Notes under the pieces: model-generated
What the model saw: the letters and a program-made list of their open reading frames with translations, nothing else
Database searches by the model: none
Told to the model about the DNA's origin: nothing
Part shown: positions 49,381 through 57,721 of the stretch, one piece after another
Numbering within the stretch: position 1 is the stretch's first letter
Layout of the letters: each line of letters opens with the position of its first letter
Made by a program: the position numbers and the translations under genes
NCBI RefSeq assembly: GCF_029428875.1
Contig: NZ_JAJSOO010000001.1
Span: 5,986,501-6,050,500 of the forward strand
DNA: 64,000 bases
Direction of reading: 5' to 3'
DNA from: Streptomyces sp. JH34
GTDB taxonomy: Bacteria; Actinomycetota; Actinomycetes; Streptomycetales; Streptomycetaceae

Positions 49381-50910
49381 TCAGATCTCTTCGTCCTCGA
49401 TCCAGCCCATGGTCCGTTCGACGGCCTTGAGCCAGCTCTTGTACTCGCGGTCACGGGTGGCCGCGTCCAAACGGGGTGTCCACTCGGCGGCGCGGCGCCA
49501 GTTGGCGCGCAGCGCGTCGGTGTCCGGCCAGAAGCCGACGGCGAGGCCGGCGGCGTAGGCGGCGCCGAGGCAGGTGGTCTCGGCGACCATGGGGCGCACC
49601 ACGGGCGCGTCCAGGAAGTCGGAGAGCGTCTGCATCAGCAGGTTGTTGGAGGTCATGCCGCCGTCGACCTTGAGCGCGGTCAGCTCGACGCCGGAGTCCT
49701 TGGTCATGGCGTCGCTGATCTCGCGGGTCTGCCAGGCGGTGGCCTCGAGCACGGCACGGGCGATGTGAGCCTTGGTGACGTACCGGGTGAGTCCGGCGAT
49801 CACACCGCGGGCGTCGGGACGCCAGTACGGGGCGAACAGGCCGGAGAACGCGGGCACGAAGTACGCGCCGCCGTTGTCCTCGACGGAGGAGGCGAGCGTC
49901 TCGATCTCGGCCGCGGACTTGATCAGGCCCATCTGGTCGCGCATCCACTGGACGAGCGAACCGGTGACGGCGATGGAGCCCTCGAGTGCGTAGACCGGCT
50001 TCTGGTCGCCGATCTGGTAGCCGACGGTCGTCAGCAGCCCGTTGTACGAGTTCACCGGGGTGTGGCCGGTGTTCATCAGCATGAAGGTGCCGGTGCCGTA
50101 CGTGGACTTGGCCTCGCCCTGGGCGAAACAGGTCTGGCCGAACAGCGCGGCCTGCTGGTCACCGAGCGCGGAGGCCACCGGGACGCCGTCGAGGACGCCG
50201 CCCTTCGCGGTGCCGTACACCTCGGCGGAGGACCGGATCTCCGGCAGGACGGCCGGCGGGATCTCCATCGACTGGACGATCTTGTCGTCCCACTCCATCT
50301 TGTGCAGGTTCATCAGGAGGGTGCGCGAGGCGTTGGTGACGTCGGTGACGTGGACGCCGCCGTCGGTGCCGCCGGTCAGGTTCCAGATGACCCAGGAGTC
50401 CATGGTGCCGAAGAGGATGTCGCCCCGCTCGGCGCGCTCGCGCAGTCCCTCGACGTTGTCGAGAAGCCAGCGGACCTTCGGGCCGGCGAAGTACGACGCG
50501 AGCGGCAGGCCGGTCTCGCGGCGGAAGCGGTCCTGGCCGACGTTGCGGCCGAGCTCCTTGCAGAGCGCGTCGGTGCGGGTGTCCTGCCAGACGAGGGCGT
50601 TGTGGACGGGCTCACCGGTGTTCTTGTCCCAGAGCAGCGTGGTCTCTCGCTGGTTGGTGATGCCGATCGCCTTGACGTCGGCGGAGGTGATGCCGGCCTT
50701 GACGATCGCCCCGGCGACGACCTCCTGGACGTTCTCCCAGATCTCGGCGGCGTCGTGCTCGACCCAGCCGGGCTTGGGGAAGATCTGCTCGTGCTCCTTC
50801 TGGTCGACCGAGACGATCCGGCCGTCCTTGTCGAAGACGATGCAGCGGCTGGACGTGGTGCCCTGGTCGATGGCCGCGATGAACGGGCCGGTGGTGTGTG
50901 CGTCGGTCAC
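49381..50910 (-). CDS. glpK: Glycerol kinase
   Basis: 509 residues (gylA). FIAAIDQGTTSSRCIVFDKD is the FGGY phosphate-binding loop; KPGWVEHDAAEIWENV, AIGITNQRETTLLWDKNTGE and VWQDTRTDALCKELG follow; YGTGTFMLMNTG and ALKVDGGMTSNNLLMQTLSD form the ATP site. It phosphorylates glycerol to sn-glycerol-3-phosphate. It starts at GTG 50908-50910, 40 bp after glpF, and lies between glpF and glpD. Control is probably by GylR through the operator upstream of glpF. Confidence 0.96.
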   Translation of the reverse strand: MTDAHTTGPFIAAIDQGTTSSRCIVFDKDGRIVSVDQKEHEQIFPKPGWVEHDAAEIWENVQEVVAGAIVKAGITSADVKAIGITNQRETTLLWDKNTGEPVHNALVWQDTRTDALCKELGRNVGQDRFRRETGLPLASYFAGPKVRWLLDNVEGLRERAERGDILFGTMDSWVIWNLTGGTDGGVHVTDVTNASRTLLMNLHKMEWDDKIVQSMEIPPAVLPEIRSSAEVYGTAKGGVLDGVPVASALGDQQAALFGQTCFAQGEAKSTYGTGTFMLMNTGHTPVNSYNGLLTTVGYQIGDQKPVYALEGSIAVTGSLVQWMRDQMGLIKSAAEIETLASSVEDNGGAYFVPAFSGLFAPYWRPDARGVIAGLTRYVTKAHIARAVLEATAWQTREISDAMTKDSGVELTALKVDGGMTSNNLLMQTLSDFLDAPVVRPMVAETTCLGAAYAAGLAVGFWPDTDALRANWRRAAEWTPRLDAATRDREYKSWLKAVERTMGWIEDEEI

Positions 50911-50950
50911 GGTGTGGCTCCCGGAAGTCTGTGTGGTCTACAGGTGTGGC

Positions 50951-51742
50951 TCAGGCGAAGGCGAGGTTGTAGAGCCCGCCGGCGAGTGCGGCCCCGATGA
51001 GCGGTCCTACCACCGGTACCCAGGCGTAGCCCCAGTCCGACCCGCCCTTGTTCGGAAGCGGCAGCAACGCGTGCACGATGCGGGGCCCGAGGTCGCGCAC
51101 GGGGTTGATCGCGTAACCGGTCGGGCCACCGAGCGACAGACCGATCCCGACGACCACCAGCGACGTGATCAGGGCGCCGAGGACGCCGAGGCCGTTGCCC
51201 TCGTCGTTGAGGCCCTGCGTGAGGATCGCCAGGACGAGCACGAACGTGGCGATGATCTCGGTGACGACGTTCTGCACCCCGTTCCGGATCTCCGGACCGG
51301 TGGTGAAGATGCCGAGCACGGGGCCGGCCTTCGGCGCCGCCGACTGGTCGACCATGCCCTCTTCGGCCGGCTGGTTCCTCACGATCTCGGGGTCGGTGAG
51401 GTGCGCGTGGAACTGCCCGTAGTAGACGGCCCAGACGAGCACGGCGCCGATCATCGCGCCGAACAGCTCGGACACGAGGTACAGAGGCACGTCGCTCCAC
51501 GCGGTGCCGCCCTGGATCGCCAGTCCGATCGTGACCGCCGGGTTGAGATGGGCGCCGGACACGCCGGAGGCTATGTAGGCGCCGGTCAGTACGGCGAAGC
51601 CCCACCCGAAGGTGATGGCCAGCCAGCCGGCGTTGTGCGCCTTGGAGCGCTTGAGCGTGACGGCGGCACAGACACCGCCGCCGAGCAGTACGAGTACGGC
51701 GGTACCGATGGTCTCGCCGATGAAGATGTCGGAGCTGGACAC
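50951..51742 (-). CDS. glpF: Glycerol facilitator (MIP/aquaporin family)
   Basis: 263 residues with six membrane helices and two half-helix loops. The first pore motif is GAHLNPAVTIG (NPA, about residue 67); the second is YAINPVRDLGPR, where NPV replaces NPA but the Asp and Arg typical of glycerol channels are kept. A long insert (EIVRNQPAEEGMVDQSAAPK) lies between helices 3 and 4. GTG 51740-51742 follows AAGGAG. It is the first structural gene of the glycerol operon, about 260 bp downstream of gylR. Confidence 0.93.
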   Translation of the reverse strand: MSSSDIFIGETIGTAVLVLLGGGVCAAVTLKRSKAHNAGWLAITFGWGFAVLTGAYIASGVSGAHLNPAVTIGLAIQGGTAWSDVPLYLVSELFGAMIGAVLVWAVYYGQFHAHLTDPEIVRNQPAEEGMVDQSAAPKAGPVLGIFTTGPEIRNGVQNVVTEIIATFVLVLAILTQGLNDEGNGLGVLGALITSLVVVGIGLSLGGPTGYAINPVRDLGPRIVHALLPLPNKGGSDWGYAWVPVVGPLIGAALAGGLYNLAFA

Positions 51743-51886
51743 CCGTGACTCCTTTGTCCTTCGTCCAGAGGAAGGCGAAACACCGGGTCCCTCCGGTGGA
51801 TCGCACCCCCAGGTGGGTACTCGTTCGGTACGGGCACTCACCTGTAGGGCTTGACCGGCCCTCGGCACTGTCACACTCTAACGCGT

Positions 51887-51929
51887 ATTGCCGTTAAGTG
51901 TTCGGCAATGCCGACCGGTGAACGGCAAT
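51887..51929. promoter_or_regulatory. GylR operator region before glpF
   Basis: ATTGCCGTT (51887-51895) and AACGGCAAT (51921-51929) form an inverted repeat; between them GTTCGGCAATGCCGACC (51900-51916) closely matches GTTCGACAATGCTGAAC at 52790-52806 in the gylR promoter. TTCGGCAATG and AACGGCAATG are also direct repeats. The cluster lies about 145-190 bp upstream of glpF on the minus strand and is the likely GylR target. Confidence 0.65.
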
Positions 51930-52002
51930 GTTTCTCCCCGATGAAGAGTGCGTCAAGGGGTGTGTGACGCGCGACTCGATCGTTACCGACGCCGCGGTGG
52001 GC

Positions 52003-52767
52003 TCAGAAGCGTCCGGCGCCCAGGTCCCGGGAGACGGCGCGGGCGCAGTCCCGGACCGCGGCGACGAGTTCGGGGCGCAGCTCACCGCCCGCGCAGACGC
52101 GCTCCACGGCGCCCGTCACGGCCACGGCGCCGACCGGCATCCTGCGGCGGTCGTGGATGGGGGCGGCCACCGCCGCCACGCCCTCCCAGGTCTCTTCCAC
52201 GTCGGCGGCCCAGCCCTGGGCCCGGATCAGGTCGAGCAGCGACTCGAACTCCTCCTCGCCCGTGACCGTGCGGGGCGTGAAGGGCCGCAGCTCCACCTCG
52301 GTCGCCTCGCTGTGCGCGACCGGGTCGTAGGCCGCGATGACCTTGCCCAGGGCGGTGGAGTGCAGCGGCTGCATGGCGCCGACCTCCAGTACCTGGCGGC
52401 TGTCGTCCGGCCGGAAGACGTGGTGGACGATCAGGACGCCGCGCTGGTGCAGCACGCCCAGGTGGACGCTCTCGCCGCTGGAGCGGGCCAGGTCGTCGGT
52501 CCAGACCAGCGCGCGGGCCCGCAGCTCGTGCACGTCGAGATAGCTGTTGCCCAGGCGCAGCAGCTCGGCGCCCAGCTGGTAGCGGCCGGACGCGGGGTCC
52601 TGCTCGACGAAGCCCTCGAGCTGGAGGGTGCGCAGAATGCCGTGCGCGGTACCTTTGGCCAGACCCAGTGACGACGCGATGTCGGACAGGCCCAGCCGGC
52701 GCTCGCCGCCGGCCAGCAGACGCAGCATCGCCGCTGCCCGCTCGAGCGACTGGATGTTCTTCGCCAT
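52003..52767 (-). CDS. gylR: IclR-family glycerol operon regulator GylR
   Basis: 254 residues. N-terminal winged helix-turn-helix MAKNIQSLERAAAMLRLLAG, LSDIASSLGLAKGTAHGILR, then the IclR effector domain with VLIVHHVFRPDDSRQVLEVG, PLHSTALGKVIAAY and PIHDRRRMPVGAVAVTG. It matches the S. coelicolor repressor of gylCABX, released by glycerol-3-phosphate. ATG 52767 has GGAGGAG nine bases upstream; the frame runs on upstream but is not coding. It lies directly upstream of glpF in the same direction, with its own promoter carrying a related operator. Confidence 0.93.
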   Translation of the reverse strand: MAKNIQSLERAAAMLRLLAGGERRLGLSDIASSLGLAKGTAHGILRTLQLEGFVEQDPASGRYQLGAELLRLGNSYLDVHELRARALVWTDDLARSSGESVHLGVLHQRGVLIVHHVFRPDDSRQVLEVGAMQPLHSTALGKVIAAYDPVAHSEATEVELRPFTPRTVTGEEEFESLLDLIRAQGWAADVEETWEGVAAVAAPIHDRRRMPVGAVAVTGAVERVCAGGELRPELVAAVRDCARAVSRDLGAGRF

Positions 52768-52789
52768 CGCGCCGTACTCCTCCACCTCG

Positions 52790-52806
52790 GTTCGACAATG
52801 CTGAAC
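52790..52806. promoter_or_regulatory. GylR autoregulatory operator candidate
   Basis: GTTCGACAATGCTGAAC has GTTC/GAAC ends and differs at only three of 17 positions from the site before glpF (51900-51916). It lies 23 bp upstream of the gylR ATG, suited to autorepression. Confidence 0.6.
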
Positions 52807-52833
52807 ACTATCGGTCGATGCCGACCTCTGTCC

Positions 52834-52858
52834 GGTGGCGCGAAAATTATGCGCCACC
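52834..52858 (+). other. Hairpin in the metH/gylR intergenic region
   Basis: GGTGGCGC (52834-52841) pairs perfectly with GCGCCACC (52851-52858) around the AT-rich loop GAAAATTAT. It lies about 150 bp upstream of metH and 67 bp upstream of gylR. It could be an operator with an AT centre or an RNA hairpin in a metH leader. I see no B12-box, so a cobalamin riboswitch is not supported. Confidence 0.45.
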
Positions 52859-53005
52859 CGCCGAGGGCCCGTTTCACCGCACAGCATGCAGTCCGCCCCG
52901 TGGGACACGACGACCGGCCCGGGCGCGTCCCGGCTACGCTGGCCGCGTGCCCCCTCCGCAGAAGGGCGCAAAGCCGACAGCCGTCGCATCCCAGGGAGAA
53001 CATCC

Positions 53006-56000
53006 ATGGCCTCGTTGCCGACCCCCTCAGCTGACAGCCGGACCCGAGCCGCAGCGCTCCGTGAGGCGCTCGCCACCCGGGTGGTGGTGGCCGACGGTGC
53101 CATGGGCACCATGCTCCAGGCCCAGGACCCCACCCTTGAGGACTTCGAGAACCTCGAAGGCTGCAACGAGATCCTGAACGTCACGCGCCCCGACATCGTC
53201 CGGTCGGTCCACGAGGAGTACTTCGCGGTCGGCGTGGACTGCGTCGAGACCAACACGTTCGGGGCCAACGCCTCCGCCCTCGGCGAGTACGACATCCCCG
53301 GCCGGATCCACGAGCTGTCCGAAGCCGGCGCCCGCCTCGCCCGCGAGGTCGCCGACCGGTTCACCGAGTCCACCGGACAGCAGCGCTGGGTGCTCGGCTC
53401 CATCGGCCCCGGCACCAAGCTCCCGACGCTGGGGCACGCCCCGTACACGGTCCTGCGCGACGGCTTCCAGCAGAACGCCGAGGGCCTGATCGCCGGCGGT
53501 GCCGACGCGCTCATCATCGAGACCACGCAGGACCTCCTGCAGACCAAGGCCGCCGTGCTGGGCGCACGGCGCGCCCTGGAGGCCATGGGCAGCGACCTCC
53601 TGGTGCTCTGTTCGCTTGCCTTCGAGACGACCGGCACCATGCTGCTCGGCTCCGAGATCGGTGCGGCGCTGACCGCGCTCGAGCCCCTCGGCGTCGACAT
53701 GATCGGCCTGAACTGCTCGACCGGCCCCGCCGAGATGAGCGAGCACCTGCGCTACCTGACGCGCCACTCCCGCATCCCGCTGCTCTGCATGCCGAACGCC
53801 GGCCTGCCGGTGCTCACCAAGGACGGGGCGCACTTCCCGCTCGACGCCGAGGGCCTGGCCGACGCCCAGGAGACCTTCGTCCAGGAGTACGGCCTCTCCC
53901 TCGTGGGCGGCTGCTGCGGCACGACGCCGGAACACCTGCGCCGGCTCGTCGAGCGGGTGCGCGGTTCCGAGCTCACCCCCCGCGACCCCCGGCCCGAGCC
54001 GGGCGCCGCCTCGCTCTACCAGACCATCCCCTTCCGGCAGGACACCTCGTACCTCGCGATCGGCGAGCGTACGAACGCCAACGGATCCAAGAAGTTCCGC
54101 GAGGCCATGCTCGACGCCCGCTGGGACGACTGCGTGGAGATGGCCCGTGACCAGATCCGCGAGGGCGCGCACATGCTCGACCTCTGCGTCGACTACGTGG
54201 GGCGCGACGGCGTCGCCGACATGGAGGAGCTGGCCGGCCGTTTCGCCACCGCCTCCACCCTGCCGATCGTCCTCGACTCCACCGAGGTGCCCGTCCTGCG
54301 CGCCGGCCTGGAGAAGCTGGGCGGCCGCGCCGTACTGAACTCCGTCAACTACGAGGACGGCGACGGCCCCGAGTCCCGCTTCGCGAAGGTCGCCGGGCTG
54401 GCCGCCGAACACGGCGCCGCGCTCGTCGCGCTGACCATCGACGAGGAGGGTCAGGCCCGGACCGTCGAGCACAAGGTCGCCATCGCCGAGCGGCTCATCG
54501 AGGACCTCACCACCAACTGGGGCATCCACGAGTCGGACATCCTCATCGACTGCCTGACCTTCACCATCTGCACCGGTCAGGAGGAGTCCCGCAAGGACGG
54601 CATCGCCACCATCGGCGCCATCCGCGAGCTGAAGCGGCGCCACCCCGACGTCCAGACCACGCTGGGCCTGTCCAACATCTCCTTCGGCCTGAACCCCGCC
54701 GCCCGCGTCGTCCTGAACTCCGTCTTCCTGGACGAGTGCGTGAAGGCCGGCCTGGACTCCGCGATCGTGCACGCCTCCAAGATCCTCCCGATCGCCCGGC
54801 TGGAGGAGGAGCAGGTCAAGGTCGCCCTCGACCTCATCCACGACCGCCGGGAGGAGGGCTACGACCCCCTCCAGCGGCTCATGGAGCTCTTCGAGGGCGT
54901 CAACATGAAGTCCATGAAGCAGGGCAAGGCAGAGGAGCTCCTCGCCCTGCCGCTGGACGAACGGCTCCAGCGCCGCATCATCGACGGCGAGAAGAACGGT
55001 CTGGAGGCCGACCTCGACGAGGCGCTGCTGACCAGGCCCGCGCTGGAGGTCGTGAACGACACCCTGCTGGCCGGCATGAAGGTCGTGGGCGAGCTGTTCG
55101 GCTCCGGCCAGATGCAGCTGCCCTTCGTGCTCCAGTCCGCCGAGGTCATGAAGTCCGCGGTGGCCCACCTGGAACCGCACATGGAGAAGACCGACGCCGA
55201 GGGCAAGGGCACCATCGTGCTGGCCACGGTCCGCGGCGACGTCCACGACATCGGCAAGAACCTCGTCGACATCATCCTGTCCAACAACGGCTTCAACGTG
55301 GTCAACCTGGGCATCAAGCAGCCCGTCTCCGCGATCCTGGACGCCGCCCAGGAGCACCGTGCCGACGTCATCGGCATGTCGGGCCTCCTGGTGAAGTCCA
55401 CCGTGATCATGAAGGAGAACCTGGAGGAGCTGAACCAGCGCAAGCTGGCGGCCGACTATCCGGTGATCCTCGGCGGGGCGGCCCTGACCAGGGCCTACGT
55501 CGAGCAGGACCTCCACGAGATCTACGAGGGCGAGGTCCGTTACGCCCGCGACGCCTTCGAGGGGCTCCGGCTGATGGACGCCCTCGTCGCCGTCAAGCGC
55601 GGTGTCCCCGGCGCCACGCTCCCCGAGCTGAAGCAGCGCAGGGTGCCCAAGCGGGACACCCCCGTGGCGGAGGTCGTGGAGCCCGAGGACGGCGTGCGGT
55701 CCGACGTCTCCGTCACCAACCCGGTCCCCGAGCCGCCGTTCTGGGGCACCCGGGTGGTCAAGGGCATCCAGCTCAAGGAGTACGCCTCCTGGCTGGACGA
55801 GGGCGCCCTGTTCAAGGGCCAGTGGGGCCTCAAGCAGGCCAGGGCCGGCGACGGACCGACGTACGAGGAGCTCGTGGAGCGCGAGGGCCGTCCGCACCTG
55901 CGTGGCTGGCTCGACAAGCTCCACACCGAGAACCTGCTGGAGGCGGCCGTCGTCTACGGCTACTTCCCCTGCGTCTCCAAGGGCGACGACCTGATCCTGC

Positions 56001-56518
56001 TGCACGAGGACGGCTCCGAGCGCACCCGCTTCACCTTCCCGCGCCAGCGCCGCGGCCGTCGGCTCTGCCTCGCGGACTTCTTCCGTCCCGAGGAGTCCGG
56101 GGAGACCGACGTGATCGGACTCCAGGTCGTCACCGTCGGCTCGAAGATCGGCGGGGCCACCGCCGAGCTCTTCGAGGCGAACTCCTACCGCGACTACCTG
56201 GAGCTGCACGGGCTGTCCGTGCAGCTGGCCGAGGCACTCGCCGAGTACTGGCACGCCCGGGTCCGCAGCGAGCTCGGCTTCGCCGGCGAGGACCCCTCCG
56301 ACGTCGAGGACATGTTCGCGCTCAAGTACCGCGGAGCGCGCTTCTCCCTGGGCTACGGGGCCTGCCCCGACCTGGAGGACCGGGCGAAGATCGCCGCCCT
56401 CCTGGAGCCCGAGAGGATCGGGGTGAAGCTCTCCGAGGAGTTCCAGCTGCACCCCGAGCAGTCCACGGACGCGATCGTCATCCACCACCCGGAGGCGAAG
56501 TACTTCAACGCACGGTAG
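53006..56518 (+). CDS. metH: Cobalamin-dependent methionine synthase
   Basis: 1170 residues, all four modules present. Homocysteine domain about 15-320 with zinc site GLNCSTG and GGCCGTTPEH; methyltetrahydrofolate domain about 340-620 (IGERTNANGSKKFREAMLD, LDLCVDYVGRDG); cobalamin-binding cap and Rossmann domain with RGDVHDIGKNLVDIIL (the His ligand near 748) and VIGMSGLLVKSTVIM; C-terminal activation domain with YFPCVSKGDD, RRLCLADFF and YGACPDLEDR for S-adenosylmethionine. It methylates homocysteine to methionine. ATG 53006 follows GGGAG. It stands alone, divergent from gylR. Confidence 0.97.
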   Translation: MASLPTPSADSRTRAAALREALATRVVVADGAMGTMLQAQDPTLEDFENLEGCNEILNVTRPDIVRSVHEEYFAVGVDCVETNTFGANASALGEYDIPGRIHELSEAGARLAREVADRFTESTGQQRWVLGSIGPGTKLPTLGHAPYTVLRDGFQQNAEGLIAGGADALIIETTQDLLQTKAAVLGARRALEAMGSDLLVLCSLAFETTGTMLLGSEIGAALTALEPLGVDMIGLNCSTGPAEMSEHLRYLTRHSRIPLLCMPNAGLPVLTKDGAHFPLDAEGLADAQETFVQEYGLSLVGGCCGTTPEHLRRLVERVRGSELTPRDPRPEPGAASLYQTIPFRQDTSYLAIGERTNANGSKKFREAMLDARWDDCVEMARDQIREGAHMLDLCVDYVGRDGVADMEELAGRFATASTLPIVLDSTEVPVLRAGLEKLGGRAVLNSVNYEDGDGPESRFAKVAGLAAEHGAALVALTIDEEGQARTVEHKVAIAERLIEDLTTNWGIHESDILIDCLTFTICTGQEESRKDGIATIGAIRELKRRHPDVQTTLGLSNISFGLNPAARVVLNSVFLDECVKAGLDSAIVHASKILPIARLEEEQVKVALDLIHDRREEGYDPLQRLMELFEGVNMKSMKQGKAEELLALPLDERLQRRIIDGEKNGLEADLDEALLTRPALEVVNDTLLAGMKVVGELFGSGQMQLPFVLQSAEVMKSAVAHLEPHMEKTDAEGKGTIVLATVRGDVHDIGKNLVDIILSNNGFNVVNLGIKQPVSAILDAAQEHRADVIGMSGLLVKSTVIMKENLEELNQRKLAADYPVILGGAALTRAYVEQDLHEIYEGEVRYARDAFEGLRLMDALVAVKRGVPGATLPELKQRRVPKRDTPVAEVVEPEDGVRSDVSVTNPVPEPPFWGTRVVKGIQLKEYASWLDEGALFKGQWGLKQARAGDGPTYEELVEREGRPHLRGWLDKLHTENLLEAAVVYGYFPCVSKGDDLILLHEDGSERTRFTFPRQRRGRRLCLADFFRPEESGETDVIGLQVVTVGSKIGGATAELFEANSYRDYLELHGLSVQLAEALAEYWHARVRSELGFAGEDPSDVEDMFALKYRGARFSLGYGACPDLEDRAKIAALLEPERIGVKLSEEFQLHPEQSTDAIVIHHPEAKYFNAR

Positions 56519-56657
56519 GCCGGTGTTCGACGCGCGGTCATCCACCACTCCGCGCGAGGCGCGGCCGGACGTCGTAGAATGGTCGGTCCAGTGCAGGCCG
56601 GTCGCCGTTCCCACGGGAAGGCGGCCGGCCTTCTCGTCCCTCATGGAGGTGTGCCGG

Positions 56658-57356
56658 ATGACCAGTACGGTCCCCGCGTCCCTGATCCGCACGGCGGAAG
56701 GATCGGCGCTCCAAGCCGTCCTCCTCGACATGGACGGCACACTGGTCGACACCGAGGGCTTCTGGTGGGACGTGGAGGTCGAGGTCTTCGCCGACCTCGG
56801 TCACCGGCTGGACGAGGCGTGGCGTGACGTGGTCGTCGGAGGGCCGATGACCCGCAGTGCCGGCTACCTCATCGAGGTGACCGGCGCCGACATCGCCATC
56901 GAGGAACTCACCGTCCTGCTCAACGACCGCTTCGAGAAGCGCATCGGACGCGGTGTGCCGCTGATGCCGGGCGCCGCCGGACTGCTGGCCGAGCTCGCCG
57001 CGCACGAGGTGCCCACCGCCCTGGTCTCCGCCTCGCACCGGCGCATCATCGACCGCGTCCTGGACTCGGTGGGCCGTCACCACTTCGCGCTCACGGTCGC
57101 GGGCGACGAGGTCACCCGCACCAAGCCCCACCCCGATCCCTACCTGGCCGCGGCAGCCGGCTTCGGAGCGGACCCCAGGCGCTGCGCGGTCGTCGAGGAC
57201 ACCGCCACGGGCGTCGCCGCGGCCGAGGCGGCGGGCTGCCGCGTCGTCGCCGTGCCCTCCGTGGCGGCGATCGCCCCCGCCCCGGGAAGGGCGGTCGTGT
57301 CCTCGCTCGAGCAGGTGGATCTCGCCTTCCTGCGGGGCCTGGTCGCCGCCGGGTGA
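56658..57356 (+). CDS. HAD-family phosphatase (beta-phosphoglucomutase-like)
   Basis: 232 residues. Motif I is VLLDMDGTLVDTEGFWWDVE (nucleophile Asp in DMDGT), with an alpha-helical cap; motif II is ALVSASHRR, motif III the Lys in TRTKPHPDPYLAAA, and motif IV CAVVEDTATGVAAAEAAGC. It is a cytoplasmic phosphatase of the subfamily I cap type, on a small sugar or nucleotide phosphate. GGAGGT lies eight bases before ATG 56658; an ATG at 56643 would put that ribosome site inside the coding part. It follows metH by 139 bp, possibly on the same transcript. Confidence 0.9.
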   Translation: MTSTVPASLIRTAEGSALQAVLLDMDGTLVDTEGFWWDVEVEVFADLGHRLDEAWRDVVVGGPMTRSAGYLIEVTGADIAIEELTVLLNDRFEKRIGRGVPLMPGAAGLLAELAAHEVPTALVSASHRRIIDRVLDSVGRHHFALTVAGDEVTRTKPHPDPYLAAAAGFGADPRRCAVVEDTATGVAAAEAAGCRVVAVPSVAAIAPAPGRAVVSSLEQVDLAFLRGLVAAG

Positions 57357-57721
57357 CGACCGGGGCACCGAGTGTGTTTCGTCGGCAGGTGACAAGAACT
57401 CCGCCGTGAAATCTGTCCGTTCCCCGCTTTCGCGCACTGCGCGAATCAGGTCCATGTCAATGCGGTCAGTGGGGCCCTGGCGTGACGTTCATCACTCGAC
57501 GTGACCTCCGCGCGTTCTCGGAGCGGGGCCGTATGTCCGTTCCGGGAACCCATACGTCCGTATTCGGCAAGGCCTGTACGAAACATTCCCGGCCGTGACA
57601 TGGACAACCCGTCATCGGCGATCACCGAGTGGATACGGCGCGGATCCGCACCGGTCAGGCACCCCTGCGGCGCCTACTAATCTCGGTTTTCTCACATGCC
57701 GGAATGAGGGAGAACGTCCAG
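57357..57721. other. 365-bp intergenic region with nested palindrome
   Basis: No ORF looks coding. At 57530-57556 the inverted repeat CGTATG...CATACG encloses GTTCCGGGAAC (57539-57549), and CGTCCGTATTCGG follows. This nested symmetry about 165 bp before the binding-protein gene is a possible operator. The rest is ordinary intergenic DNA; no RNA gene, repeat or terminator was recognised. Confidence 0.4.

Noticed and set aside
52768..53005. Cobalamin riboswitch before metH
   Set aside because: No B12-box-like sequence or multi-stem architecture is seen in the 238 bp before metH; only one simple hairpin is present.
53027..56752. Very long minus-strand open frame (over 1200 codons) opposite metH
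   Set aside because: It is antisense to a complete, motif-rich MetH. Its composition (runs of G, V, D, L, H with no domain) is typical of frames opened by high GC bias.
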